NCBI GenBank assembly: GCA_950295325.1
Contig: OX485806.1
Coordinates: 23,808,001 to 23,872,000, forward strand
Direction of reading: 5' to 3'
DNA length: 64,000 nucleotides
From: Polytrichum commune
Lineage: Eukaryota; Streptophyta; Polytrichopsida; Polytrichales; Polytrichaceae
In this document: positions 35,061 through 47,711 of the stretch, in pieces
Layout: every line of letters begins with the position of its first letter
How positions within the stretch are numbered: position 1 is the first letter of the stretch
Position numbers and translations under genes: made by a program
Notes under the pieces: generated by a model
Told to the model about the DNA's origin: nothing
Seen by the model: the letters and a program-made list of their open reading frames with translations, nothing else
Databases searched by the model: none

Positions 35061-36419
35061 TGCATTTTTTTAAAAATTTATCTTTAAAATACACATTCTA
35101 ACATGCATTTGAAAGTACTCGGCAAATTTCGAGATGTTTTTCTATTTTTTATTTTTTATTATAAATTCACAATTACAGTCAGTCCAGGTCAGTAGGTCAA
35201 ATATAAACACGCTCAACTTCGTCATTTGGTCCATATTGCCATGTAGCATTGGTACATTCGAACTCAATGGCAGTGTCTGAGTCTCGAGTGTTGCCACACG
35301 AACTCACAAATACTGGAATACATATTGCACCACATGGCACACCGGACAAGTCGTGAATGCTGATTTTCATTCGCAAGGTCTTTATTCTTGAATCGATACT
35401 TGAACGGAAAAGAGCTCGGAGAACTGATCTTAGAAGTGGAGAATGTTTTCGACAATGATTTTCCATAAAAGACCTCACAGATTGATGTCTTCGATGATTT
35501 TTAATTCTAAAATAAAATAAAATAAAATAATAATGCCGCCTCCGACCTCTAGAATAAAAAATGCAACACTAGTTGCGTCCCTTCAATCCAAGCCCCACCT
35601 CCCTCCCTTTCTTTCTGTCAGCTTGAGTCATGTGCTCGGAATCAATTACCAATGATAATGAATCATGTGATTGATCAACGGATACTTCGACTGACATTCC
35701 CATGCCATTTTGAGGATTTTTGTGACATAATGCATGAAATACATTTAAACCGTAGTTGCCATACGGAGTTATGAACTAAATTATTGAAAGAATTTGGGCA
35801 TGATTTTGACCCAAATGTAATTGATATGGGTAAAGAGGCAACCGAATTGCACATATTAGTGTAGAGCTCACTTAGTTTCTCTTTTTAGTGTCCGGCACTA
35901 TATTAGGTAATTTGAGACTTTTCATCGTCTCAAATTGATACATGGATGACCACAACATGAAGTCGCACTAAACATAGGCTACAATATATTTTGCAAACAC
36001 ACATGGTTATTGGTTTTAATGAAACGTGCACCCTTGGACATTTGAACATAATTTAAAGCATCATAGAAATTGAAAAACATGAAGGACATACCAAATACCT
36101 CCAACATACCTTACTTGACCTAAGGATAGGTCGCTTGTAAAAGGGTTCACATTTTTAAACTAAGGGGTGGTGCATGTTCATGTAGGCTCCTATTCCCATG
36201 GGTGCCTATTCCCACGGGAAGTGTTTCACTGACCCAACGCAATTAAAGTATCCACACCTAATCACACATCACTCCAACTAGTCATCCATTGGATTCGATG
36301 AGTAACCAAACAAGATGAGTAACGAAACACCAAAAAAACACCAAAATGTTTCTTAATTACAAACAATTGGAATACGTGTTTGAAGGTTAATGCCTTTGGC
36401 CCCTATCAATAATATGGGA

Positions 36420-36860
36420 GTTGCACACCTGAGTGCAAAGCCCCATCTTTTGAAGCTTCGTCTAAGATATGTGGGCCTTATGTAGACATTGTTCTTGATC
36501 GTATACATGTCTTGAGTGGCATATGGCAAAGGTATAAACTAGGATTGGACAATCAATTAAAAAAAATCGGGTGTTATGTTGAGATTGGTATGTATGCTCA
36601 AAATATAGACACCTTCATGGGTTCAATAAGTAACACAATTAAGAGGGCCTGCATGACATTTAACAGAGAAAGAGAATCTTCACTTTAACTTCTTCAAAGT
36701 TTTACGACTTAGCTCATGAAACTTGAAATGACAATCTTTGTAATTCACAACGGGTAACCGATGAGATAATTCCCAAAACGATCCCAACAACAAAATTTGC
36801 ATGTGGAGTTGGTAATGACCACAATCAATAGGGCCACACAAGTTACATGTGATGATTAAT
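36420..36860 (+). repeat. Dispersed repeat family R2 (copy 1)
   Basis: Landmarks in order are GGGCCTTATGT, a gap, TTCAATAAGTAACACAATTAAGAGGGCCT, AAAGAGAATCTTCACTT, ACTTGAAATGACAATCT, and AATTTGCATGTGGAGTTGGTAATG. The same series occurs at 48366-48570, 49190-49560 (in an intron) and, in pieces, at 56018-56140 and 56990-57081 plus 57635-57670. It is noncoding and probably an old SINE-like or DNA element. Confidence 0.6.
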
Positions 36861-37176
36861 CCATGCCCGATGCATGGCAAGGGCACAAAGTTGGTGGTGA
36901 AAGTAGTGCACTACATTGTGCAAACTCCTCTACAATTCTAAGATTTGAAAAATCCTTGACAAGAGCGTCCATCGTACGCTTTCCCCAAGCAACTATTACA
37001 TGTTTCAAGGGAAAGCCAAAGACTTGCAAGGGGCTTGCAAGAAGCAATAAAATAACCAAAGAAATTGAAGACACGCAACTTTTACACTAGATATTGTACA
37101 TATTAATGTCATATGGTATTTTACGACATCGTGGTAACATTTATGATGACACTTCTTATGAACAAGTTTACAAGTA

Positions 37177-37623
37177 CACCCTAAACTCCATAATATCAAC
37201 CCCCATAATGTCACACACTCTAATATCTCAAAACCCTAGGGAACACATGTTCATAGCTCAAATCTCACTCCTTATTGTCACATTTCTCTCCCTTATATCA
37301 CAAAATTTGTCATTAATGCAAACCACCCAAGAGGTCAACCCACACCCTCGCATTGCACCATGTGTCAACATGTGGAGTGCCACTTGTTGAATGTTGGTGC
37401 ATGCGTCCGCGCATCACCCAGGAAGGCCAAGTAGAGTGGACCACACTAGCGTAGGTGACTGGAGAACACATTCAAATAGTCCTCACATCTCCTTTGTGGT
37501 AATCCATAATGTCACATGCTGCACTAATTCTATAGTATCACACATCCATGTTGACACTACAAAACTCCGTAATATCACATGCACTTTGGTTGCCACAGGT
37601 GTGATACTACGGAGTTTAGAGTG
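37177..37623 (+). mobile_element. TA-target MITE, family M1 (copy 3)
   Basis: The best-preserved ends of the family: CACCCTAAACTCCATAATAT at the left, and TAGTATCAC-type inverted sequence ending GGAGTTTAGAGTG at the right, with TA on both sides (37175-37176, 37624-37625). It shares all internal landmarks with the copy at 33415. Confidence 0.9.
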
Positions 37624-37625
37624 TA

Positions 37626-38698
37626 CATATCATGGAATGTAATTTGGAATTACATAATGCAGGAACTTCTTGCAAAAGAATATAAGTATCATACCGCCAA
37701 CAGTTGTTATGTTCTAAAAAAGCATGGACAGCTATTTTGTGTTATACTTGTACTAAAAGGTTATATCCTTACAAACAAGAAAACAAAACCAAAAAAAGTT
37801 TATAGCACTCTGCAACCCCACCCACATGGTAATCCGCAATATTTGAAACATATGATGTTGCAGATCAAGCCAGTTTGGACTACTGTGGAGAACATTAGGA
37901 CATGGAAAGAACACAGGAGTGTAAATTGTCACATTGAATAAACAAATCGCAAACCAAACTTGCACTTCTCAGCAATGGTAAATGGCGACATCAGCTTTCT
38001 TTAACTTTTAAGAAATGAAGCGAGCTAGCTTCACCTTTACAGGAAGTAATTTAAGTTACGTCACAAACTAATCATACCCGATGTAACCCCACGCTAAGTA
38101 ACATATTCTTCAATGTAAGCTGAACTTGGATTATCGAAGTCCAGCCAGAGTCAAGTTACCATACCTCAGACTTGTAATTAATACCTGAAATACCTGAGAC
38201 CTATCATAACCTCCAATACCAATACCCAACAATATGCCGGAGTATGCAATTTGAATTACTTTTTGCAGCACTATGGAACCATTTGCAGAGAGCTCCTCCA
38301 ACTTGGGAGCTAAATTGTTTTCAAACCCCACAAAACACCGGAACAGATAGGCTAGAAACATCCTTCCACAGTAGAGCCCAGGAGGCTGTATGTTAAATCC
38401 ATCATAAAACTGCTGAAGGAACTCGACCACCAATTCCAAGTCCTCTCATCATCTTGTTGTTGTAGTAAGGGTTGTGCTCAGCACTTTAATTGTGAATCTG
38501 AGCAGTCATTGATCATCTTTTACCCTTTGTCATGCTCATGACTTGTGGGGCTACAGGCAGCTGATGATAATTGCACTCTTGCCACGAAGGCATTCAGTGC
38601 CTCATCTGCCCTGACAATTCCAACAAACTGATTGAAAATTGGAATGCTTGCTTGTCAATTGCCAGTAGCAAGCGTGAGCTGTTGGCATCCAGAAGGAT
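37626..38698. other. Intergenic sequence and probable 3' untranslated region of the decarboxylase gene
   Basis: From about 38130 to 38698 the sequence is richer in GC than its flank and directly follows the minus-strand stop codon at 38699, so I read it as 3' UTR. A minus-strand ORF at 38131-38439 has no recognisable domain. The part from 37626 to 38120 shows nothing further. Confidence 0.45.
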
Positions 38699-41600
38699 TC
38701 AGTGCAAAAGTCCCATAACCTGTTTTCCATTCTGAGGCGGTGCAGTCACAGGCTTTTCTGCCTTTGTTGGAGTAGCTATTGCACCACGGTGGAGAGAGCA
38801 GGCACAATTCTGAGGACCAACCTCCTCCACAATACAGGGGACAATCACGTTTCCATCTGGGAAAGTGAGCTTACGAGCCTCAACAAGCTCCTCCACAAAA
38901 TCGTCTAGTTTCCCCACAGTCACACTTGGCATGACCACCGCATGGGCAATTTTGCCCTGTCAACAAGCAGGTAAACACAAGAATTTAGAAAAACTATGTT
39001 CACAAAGCACCGGGTATAACTTTACAACAATCCACTAGTTGAATTGAATGACATTTACACGATGAGACTCTAAATAGCCATCACAGTTGTGATCCGTGCA
39101 TGTATGAGGGCTATAGAATAGTAGATTATGTGATCAAACACAAACTATAATATCAAACCCGTAAATATAATCACAGCACCATGAATGCAGTTACAATATA
39201 GCTTACAAAAGCAAATGGAAGTACCACCCTAAGGTTTCTTGGAGTGGCTGAACCAAAAACAGCTTAGATTATTCACAAAAAAAAAACTTAGCATCCAAGA
39301 AGAGAGTCACCAACCTGACATGCCAGCTGCCATTTGAGAATGAATTCTTCATTATTCGGCCTCTCAAACACCACTGTGCTGCTGAGCTCATTAAGCAGGA
39401 CACCAAATTTGGCTTCCCGCAATTTTTCTTTCAAATAGTGTGCATTACGAAGGCACCGCTGGACCTCTTTCTGGAAACCACGATACCCTTTGCGGTTCAG
39501 AGTGTACCACAGGAAAATTGGCGCATGGCCGTTACGACTTCCCATGATGGTTGCATCACGAGAAGCCAAGTACTCAACATTACGGGAGAGTGCATTAATA
39601 TGCTTCATTCTAGTGATTTGAACCCCACATGGCATGGGGCAGCCAACGAATTTGTGACCTGACACACTTACACTACCAATGGGTTCTTTGAATGACACCT
39701 TGGGAGCCTGCATCAGTTCAGGTAAATCCAGCATTAGTGAGAATTGCTCATAGTCCACATTTTGAGATCAGCATTGCCCACCTGAAAAGACTCTTCTAGG
39801 ACAAACATATCAATCAAAAGATGGAGTGTGGTCCTCTGCACTACTGAATCATCTTCAGCAGGCAATCTAGCTTACACTGCACATGTCTGATACCAATCTC
39901 ATTTCAAACCATCTTACTAAAGCATATCTGACGTGTTTGACATTCCAGAATAAAATATCAACAATCGACTATGTTCTATAGAAATGACTACTTAAACAAC
40001 AACTCAAGAATTGTTCATATGGACAATTGAAACTTACTTTTTTGACGAAAGGCATCATCAGCCCGAAGAGTGCACCATCCACGTGAATGTAGAAACGGTC
40101 TTCTGTGTAACCCACTTTTCCCAGAATTCTAATAATCGAGTCCAAATCATCCACAGCACCCTTAACAGTTGTGCCTACACAAACCAGCAATCGACGAAAG
40201 ATTACTCCGATACCCCTGTTCAGTAATTGGCAGATCAACATCCTATCTGCAATGTACTCCACACGATCGAACCTGATTCCACGAAGACAAAATCACTTCA
40301 AAGAGTTTGGGATTAGCTAGTTACCAATGTTCACGTTCAAGATAGCAGGCTTGTCCTTTCTCTCGGTCAGCTTGCGCTCAAAATCGGCACAATCTATCTC
40401 CCCCGACAAAAGAGTGTCCACTTTCACAGCCTCCATGCGATACATGCGGGCAGCTTTGAACACGGAGTAATGCGAATCTCTGGATGCGTAGAGGATGCCA
40501 TCTGGAAGAACTTCCCTCCTGGAATGAATGACCATGCTCTACTTAGAATCAAGAAGAACTAGGAAAACAGCCATATTTGTAAGGACTCGAATGCAAAGTT
40601 GGACGACCCAACCATCCTAACGTGTCCTCTGGGAGTAGTAGTATTCGCACAGAGAAATATGTTTCCAAACCAAGGCTAACTAATATAGACAAATTCTCCA
40701 GTAATAACAGTCAGAAAAATACAGGTCCAGGAATGCAAAAACGATTAGTGTCAGAAAACATCTACTCTGGAGAACATCAACGCTTACCCGACGAGGATAC
40801 CATGAAGGTTGCCCTCCGTGCCGCAATTGGTGATGTAACCCCAGTATTCATCTTTCTCCAGCTCCCACAACCTTGCGAACCAATCCAACACACCTACCTC
40901 AAATTGCCTGGAATGGACGCCGTAGTTGCTTTCGATGAACGGATCCCCTAAGTTGTTGATGGAAAAGTGCTGCAGCTGTGACAGAGCTCCGTAATCGAAG
41001 TCCAGGTTGTAAGGATATCCTGCAGCCATTTGGAACACATTCAGGCGGTAGTAGACTCGACAACCACACAAGAATGCAAACAAAAGCATGAAGATAGCGA
41101 GCAGTCAAGCCACGATAAGGCTTGCTCGTGAAGATGCAACAGGTATTATCATGGTCTAAGTTCAGAAGCTCGAAAAACCTACACCTGAAAATCAGCTATA
41201 ATTGACCGAGACAATAATCGACTGACGTATTCTCAACATTGGTGAGAATACATTCGTCTCCTGATACACAACGACTAACCAAGTGGACTAAGTATCGACT
41301 ATAACAAGTTGGACAAGTTCGGGATATAACCCACGGCTCATCCACAACGAAAACTAGGAATGAATATTGGATCCCTATGCCTGCACAGTGAGATGAACAG
41401 CCGAATGGATGGAAAGAAACTATGGTGCGAAGAAGAAATGCCTTCCAGAGTGACAACTGAAAGAAAATCATAGCAATTTCATCAAGAAGATCGTCCAGGA
41501 TTTTGTCAAGTCGGTAGGTCCTAAGCTGCACTAACTAATTAGAAATGTAGGGTGCACCTGCTCTGACCAGTTACCAATAGGCAAAACGTCTTTGTTGATT

Positions 41601-42167
41601 GATTGCAGAAAAGTGAAGATCGGTTCAGACCAAGGCGTGTCTTTCAAAGTATACTTCAATTTTGAATAACGTATCGACCTTTAACTCCATCTTTACCGAG
41701 CACTCACACTTTCATGCGGGAACTCGTAAAGCAGGATAGCGGTTGATGACAAACTTGTTAATTAGGGGCACGTAGTTACAAGTTGGATACGCACCTAAAT
41801 GATACTTCGTCTTCTCAACCAAAGTTTTGCGATAGCTGGAAAGAACACTGGCCATGTACGCATCTTTCTCGCCAGTGATTTCGTCGTCCATGTCCGGCTC
41901 CGTGATTTCCAAGCAGCTAGCGTGCAAGTTTCTTCCGAGATGAAATTTCTTGGTGTCCTTACCACGAGCATTCGTTGCATCAGTGGTAGTCTGCAGCTCA
42001 TTTTCGAGCGGAGGGACTACTTTCTTGAGAGTGTCTAGAGGGATGTCCTCTGGAAGACAGGCAGCGCCAGGAAGGGACGACAGAGACCTCTTAAGGGAGG
42101 CCTTCAGCACCGGCGACGGTGGCAACGGCACACATCGAACCGCTGCATCTTCCACGGAGGTCACCAT
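38699..42167 (-). CDS. Serine decarboxylase (PLP-dependent group II decarboxylase)
   Basis: Six exons: 42167-41795, 41019-40788, 40518-40325, 40174-40038, 39707-39315 and 38956-38699. All introns are GT-AG and the frame is continuous, giving 528 residues. The enzyme converts serine to ethanolamine with pyridoxal phosphate, supplying ethanolamine and choline synthesis; it is probably cytosolic. Landmarks are [16 protein letters not shown] near the N-terminus, [60 protein letters not shown] (His218, expected to stack on the cofactor), HVDGALFG (Asp299) and [13 protein letters not shown] (Lys331, Schiff-base lysine). Length is close to plant homologues, with a somewhat longer N-terminal tail of about 75 variable residues and a short Pro/Lys-rich C-terminal tail. 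The start is the first ATG and gives a typical MVxSV beginning. Confidence 0.93.
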
Positions 42168-42370
42168 TTTGCGTTCCTTTTTGCTTATTTCTTTTCCTCT
42201 TCAGACAAGAAACGCACACAGAGAAAGCTCGATTTGGCTCAAAACTTGACACAAACAACGTCTGGACCTTCTCAATACTATTCCACTTCTCTTCTCCGCT
42301 CCGCTGGATGTTGCACTTCGTCGAGGAGGAGGCTTTATTGTCCTTTCGGGAAATGCCACGTCCTCTGAGG

Positions 42371-42403
42371 CGGCCACGTCACCTCCTAGGGTTAGGGTTA
42401 GGG
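42371..42403 (-). promoter_or_regulatory. ACGT box and telomere-like repeat upstream of the decarboxylase
   Basis: CCACGTCA at about 42373-42380 is an ACGT-core element, and TAGGGTTAGGGTTAGGG at 42387-42403 contains two copies of TTAGGG, overlapping the telo-box core on the minus strand. They lie about 205-235 bp before the start codon of the serine decarboxylase, in a GC-rich patch that probably is its promoter or leader. Confidence 0.45.
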
Positions 42404-42419
42404 CCACCTTCCACCCAAA

Positions 42420-43312
42420 CTCTTCTATCACACCGAGTTGAAACTTCCAAGTTGCCATACATATGCATCCATCCGTACCTAGTTGTTCATCCGTGCTTGC
42501 CACTCTTCATAGTTTACTCATGCATCAACACCACTCTAATTGTTCATCCATACTCACCACCAGTACCACACCTTACACACCTATTTTGTGGCCCAATGTA
42601 ATTTTAACATACCATGATAATTTTCATCAAAATGCAACTTTTACTGACCCATGCCATTCATGAGCCCACAATATCATAAGTTTTGAGCTTCAAATATAGA
42701 TCCAATTCTCTATACACAAACATGAAATGTTGTGGTGTGAGAATCGCAATATCAATATAACATCAATATCATACCAAAACATCAATATTTTTTTAGCATT
42801 TTATCAATTTTTAATATTAACATTTCATCAATTTATAAGCCACCCTAATTTTTGAACCATGCATAAAATACAATAGGCCACAGTACATTCTTCCCACACT
42901 AACTTTCAACCTACAATTATTGGTGTAAACAATGTAGTTGTCAAGGTATCTTTATCCTCGTCTCCAATCCACTTTCGTTGTGTTCACCTACAAGAGTGTG
43001 AATGTAGATGACACAAAAGCAACAACAAACATAACCCAATGTCCATCCAAGTAGATAGCTCTTCCAACAACTCTCCTGTGCTTTTCCATATACAATAAGA
43101 TCATAACCTCTAGTTTATGTCCATGAGCATACCAGTTATGCCCCACAAAGGGCTTGAGTAGGTGGATGTCTTATTGCTCATCATCCACTCTTCTCGCACC
43201 GCTGAATATGTAGTGGGGAACTTGGGACATGGGGGTTTAGATTAGGTTTATAAAGGGTTCTTGCAAGTCTCCAAATCATGCATCAGTAACTATGAATCTG
43301 CTCCAGGTACTG

Positions 43313-43361
<49 letters not shown>

Positions 43362-45296
43362 ATGTGACTGCTATATATTTCTGCTATTTATTGGAGTTTA
43401 TATTTCTCAAGCATTCTCCTTCACCCCACCATTGACTATAGCAAAAATGTTGCCAATCTACCTATTTCAAGTCAAGGAACAGGGAGATGCAAGTACACAC
43501 TTGTGAAGATATAGCAAATATTGCCAAGATTTAATTACCAGAAGGAAAACTATAAGGGCTAAAAAAAATCCATACAAAAATGGGAGACAATCACATCTTT
43601 ACTCCTAAATGAAATTTTTTCCAAGTCAACTGTGAATGTCCTCAAATGCCTTGTTACTATTGGGTGAAGGGCCCCGAGGCTAGCATTTGGCCCACAAATT
43701 CGCGAAACAAGATTGGATAGTGGTCTGCCACACTAACAAGCAGACCATGGCCGACCTCCCTGCCAACACAAAGATTCAGAATTCCAGATTTCAGAATGCA
43801 AGGCATTATTAAAAGCACCAGCAAAACTTAGAAACAGAAATCACATCATAACTACCTCACAAAATTAAAACATAGAGTACTTTTGTTTTTCACTCCAGTG
43901 CTCAAAGAACCCAACCTGCTACCCTACATGAGGATCAAATTACGCATACATGAACTATTTGTGGTCCAAAAAAAAATATTATGTGTCATCGTATCATAGG
44001 TTGGAAACTTAGAATATGACATGGAAATTAAACTTAGACAGGGACGTGCCAATCAGACACCAATAGCAGACGCTCATCTTAATTGGTAAGTGGAGATACT
44101 TGCACACAGAATGGCAAATTGATGTTCTAGAGTGAGTTCCTTAAGCCAAGAAAAGTCAACAAAATCCTAAACCCTCACCGTAATACTCTGCAGAGTTCCT
44201 GCAGGAGCAGGCCTCATCTCATCATCTCTTCTACAATAGCCGTTGCCGCATCAACTGCCTTACTCCACTCAGGAGTATCCTTTAACTGCCATGATTCTCA
44301 ACCCAGGGTTACAGATATATTCAACTGGAAGGTTTTCATCTCATTGCACACATGGCCGCACATCACTATGTAAAATCTGTCAAGACATGACCATGCATTC
44401 CCTCATCCTCTTAATACTAGAACAAATATTGTGCACATCAACAAAAGTCCCGGTTTTCACATCAAGGTATTAAGGCTTTAATACCATGCATGTTAATAAA
44501 GAAATACTTTTTTTTTGTTAAATTTAGTAGATGGCGCTAAATAAGTTACCCGCTCCAAAATCCTAAACCCCAAACCCCTAATATTCTGCACTTCAAACCC
44601 TTATGATTTTGCACATGGAACTCAAGAGTAACTTACTCTTATGCAATCAGGGACAAAAAATTAATTGTCATCGGATCAGAGCACATAAATATTAAACACA
44701 CAAATGAACTCACCGGGTGCTCTTACCTGAACTTCAGCAGATATGTGAAGCTAAAAAGGTTTCTCTGTATCTCCTGGTCCATCTGGTGGATGAAAACGAC
44801 CTTTACAGAAATAATTCAAGACAGCATATCATCAATATCTACAACTGCAATGGCCTACTCAGTCTCCTACATTATTTTTAAAATCATGGAAATCTTTCCA
44901 TCTTGTGTCAATTGAAGAGATCCAGAAACTGATCTAACCCTCCATATGCCACTACATGCATCATCACAGGTTAAAATGATCAATTTATAGACATCCATGT
45001 TAAGGACAAACTTTGTAATGAAAACAGCACCTACGTTTTAACTTGAATCTGCAGCAAAAGATATCAGGATCAACACATGCAACAAAGGTCAAGTCGCATA
45101 CCCATTATAGCCCACAGAATATTTCAAACAGAAGGACTCAAGCTTCAACAAAATCACCTTCCACATGTCTCCTACACAACCAACGCATTGACCATGCATA
45201 TTTTTAATCTTCATTTCTGTTTTGGTCCATTCCAGAAAACATTATTCAACTTCACAATTCACGCTGTATTGCCATGTATTGTGTGTACCTTGATCT
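42420..45296. other. Intergenic stretch
   Basis: No gene is supported. It includes a CT microsatellite (43316-43359). The part from about 43650 to 45296 may be the 3' end region of the minus-strand hydrolase gene, but no second exon could be identified. Confidence 0.5.
43316..43359 (+). repeat. (CT)n microsatellite, 22 units
   Basis: An uninterrupted CT dinucleotide run of 44 bp, the longest dinucleotide tract in the window. It translates as a Ser-Leu run in one short ORF that I do not regard as a gene. Confidence 0.95.
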
Positions 45297-46156
45297 TCAT
45301 TGGCGATGAGAAACCTCGTACAGAGTTGAATCTTTCTCCATGTTAACCATCCGCCGGTGCAGGTGCTGAGACCAGAATCTCATCAGATGTTCCATCTCCT
45401 CCTTGCTCTTCACCATACAATGCTCCTTATTGAAAAACTGCAGTCCCACTTGCACAGATGGATGTATCTTCGATATAAAATCCCTTGTCGCCCGCACTTC
45501 TTTTCTTGATAGAACGTTATCCTGGCTCCCATGAGTAATCAACACACTCGTGCAGGCACCTCCACAGGCAACATCCTTATCCTCTTCCTCCAATTTTTGC
45601 ATCAAAAACTCTGGTAAAAGCGAAGCAGATATTGCTACCACACTCCCAAGACGTCGAGGTCCACAACTCCTCAGGGCTAAATCCAAAGCGAGAGTTCCCC
45701 CTTGTGAGAACCCTAAAATATGAACCCTATCTCGGGTCCACCCATAACTCTTGCACATAACTTCAATTACTTTGTCCAGAAGAATGGTAGCAGTTCTCAT
45801 ACTTTTTAACCTCCTCTCATCACCCTTCTTCGGTTGAATAAGCTCCCAGTCTTCGTCAAATGCAACAAACCATGCTCGGCCATGGATAATCTCCTCAGGG
45901 AACATGATAGGACCCGAAATTGCCATGACAGCAGTCTGCGGAAGTTCCATCTTTTGACCTAATTGGAAAAAGTTTTTGTGCACATCGCCAAGACCGTGAA
46001 GAAGAATTAAAAGATTCTCATCAACACCATCCCCACTGCTGCTGTAAGAAAAATCTCGAAGCTCCGAAGGGAAATCCTGTGCTTTAGGAGCATTCTTTTG
46101 AACCTCTGAAACTCTTGGAACTTCTCTCAACGATAATGATCCCTCCTCCAAGGCAG

Positions 46157-46187
<31 letters not shown>

Positions 46188-46343
46188 GCTACTACTGAAT
46201 TCATTGCTGCTAAGAGCTCTGCAGCTGATTTTGTGAGCTTTCCAATGCTTGCTTTGGCACGACACATCGCAATAAAACGATGACTTGCAGCGTGAGCATC
46301 GAAGCGTGGCTGATTGTTTCCAACAAGAAGCACAAATTGTCAT
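45297..46343 (-). CDS. MYND zinc finger fused to acyl-protein-thioesterase-like hydrolase, 348 residues
   Basis: The frame is intronless. Residues 4-41 form a MYND finger: C4-x2-C7, C16-x2-C19, YC25-x3-C29, H37-x3-C41. A serine-rich linker follows (about 45-65, encoded by a trinucleotide tract). Residues 108-330 are an alpha/beta hydrolase of the carboxylesterase/thioesterase group: LLILLHGLGD (111-120), GFSQGG (nucleophile Ser213), GSQDN (Asp275) and KEHCMV (His308), a complete catalytic triad. MYND fingers bind short proline-rich peptides, so the likely arrangement is a hydrolase (depalmitoylase or small-ester esterase) brought to a partner protein; that is inference. No signal peptide or membrane segment is seen, so it is probably cytosolic or nuclear. 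The ATG at 46343 lies just before the first zinc ligand. Confidence 0.85.
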
Positions 46344-46847
46344 TACGAATGCTTGATTTCAACAATATGATATTGCTGATCAATCCTTATCTCCTTATCT
46401 TACTCGATGCAAAGTGCAGATGAGGATGTGAGTCACACTGAATATAATTCTAGACAGGAGTCGTAACTCAATCACTTCGCACGCACATTGAGTTCATTTC
46501 TTTCATAAACCCTAATGGCGGTTTCCAAGGTCAGGGTTTATAAGGATGGTTTGACAATTGGGACGGTGAGTGAAGGTTCACAAAGTGAGGATTCTCTTTC
46601 TTCTTAGACTCCCGATTACATTAAAATATACAAATTATTTTTTGTGCATGTAGTCGACTAATCTCTTTTAAACATGCGTCTATTTGGTGTTTGTACTTGG
46701 ATGCACCTTAACCATGGTGGACGCTAAACCTCCCCCTATAAACTTTCAAGGAGAGGTGGATAGGGGTTGGGCCTCGCGATTTGGCACCGCCAAGCAGCCC
46801 CTAGAAAAAAAATATGAAAATTTCAAATCCCGACTTGCCCTATTTTA
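46344..46847. other. Upstream region of the hydrolase gene
   Basis: Contains AAACCCTAA (telo-box) close to GGCGG near 46507-46525, about 165 bp before the start codon, so this is likely its promoter or leader. Nothing else was recognised. Confidence 0.4.
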
Positions 46848-47708
46848 GGGCTCGTTCACACGGGTCCCAAATCCTATGTCCCAAGTCACTTGAGGTCAAT
46901 TTGTGCAATCTTTTAGCTGTTGAGAGCATGGAAGTTGGGACCTACCACTTCACATAGGGTCCCGAACCCTAAGTCCCAAGTATGACATGAATGCCCACAT
47001 GGCAACACTTTTTGGAGGTAAATCTTGGGACTTTTGTTGAGAGTTGGGTCAAGCAAAAAGCTAGACCCAACTCTCAACACAAGACCCATGAATACTTTTG
47101 CATAAAATAATCAAAATCCAACTACACCCTCAACTCTGTAATATTAACCTCCATAATGTCACTCACTCTCTAATATCCCGAAACCCTAGGAAATGGATGT
47201 TTGTAGTTTAAATCTCACTCCTTATTGTCACATTTCTCTCCGTTATATCATGATTTTTTGTCATTAATGCAAACTACCAAAGAAGTCAATCCACGCCCTC
47301 GCATTGTGCCGTGTGTTAATATGTGGAGTGCCACCTTCTTATTCTTATTCTTCTTTTTCTTCTTATGTCACTTGTTGAATGTTGGTGCATGCATATGCCG
47401 CATCGCCTGGGAAGGGCAAGTGGAGTGGACCACACCACACCATTAGAATGTTGCATTTTGTGTTATTCCACTGTCACATGCTACATTAATTCTATAGTAT
47501 CACGCATCCATGTTAACACTACAAAACTCCGTAATATCACATGCACTTTAGTTGCCACATGTGTGATACTACAAAGTTTAGAGTGTGTAATGATAATTAA
47601 CCATGTTTTAATGGTTTCTTGAGGCTCAAAAGTTGAGACTTTGCCTCCATGTTGGGACTTGCTAACATGAGTGGGACTTGGGACTTGGGACCTCATGTGA
47701 ACCGGCCC
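46848..47708. mobile_element. Tourist-like (PIF/Harbinger) MITE containing a nested MITE
   Basis: The ends are inverted repeats: GGGCTCGTTCACACGGGTCC at the left and, on the complement, GGGCCGGTTCACATGAGGTC at the right, followed in both by repeats of CCCAAGTC. TTA flanks both sides (46845-46847, 47709-47711), the target duplication of this superfamily. The total is 861 bp, of which 461 bp is an M1 element (47125-47585), so the original MITE was about 400 bp. An internal stem, AGAGTTGGGTC and GACCCAACTCT, lies near 47040-47073. Confidence 0.85.
47125..47585 (+). mobile_element. TA-target MITE, family M1 (copy 4, nested)
   Basis: It begins CACCCTCAACTCTGTAATAT after TA at 47123-47124 and ends in ACTACAAAGTTTAGAGTG; the following dinucleotide is TG rather than TA. 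Internal sequence matches the copies at 33415 and 37177 (CCGAAACCCTAGG, TCACATTTCTCTCC, CACATG(C)TGTGATACTAC). It sits wholly inside the Tourist-like element, so it inserted later. Confidence 0.85.
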
Positions 47709-47711
47709 TTA

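Noticed and set aside
38131-38439. 102-residue minus-strand ORF after the decarboxylase stop
   Set aside because: No recognisable domain, and its position directly downstream suits a 3' untranslated region better.
43261-43506. 81-residue ORF with a Ser-Leu run
   Set aside because: It is produced by the CT microsatellite.
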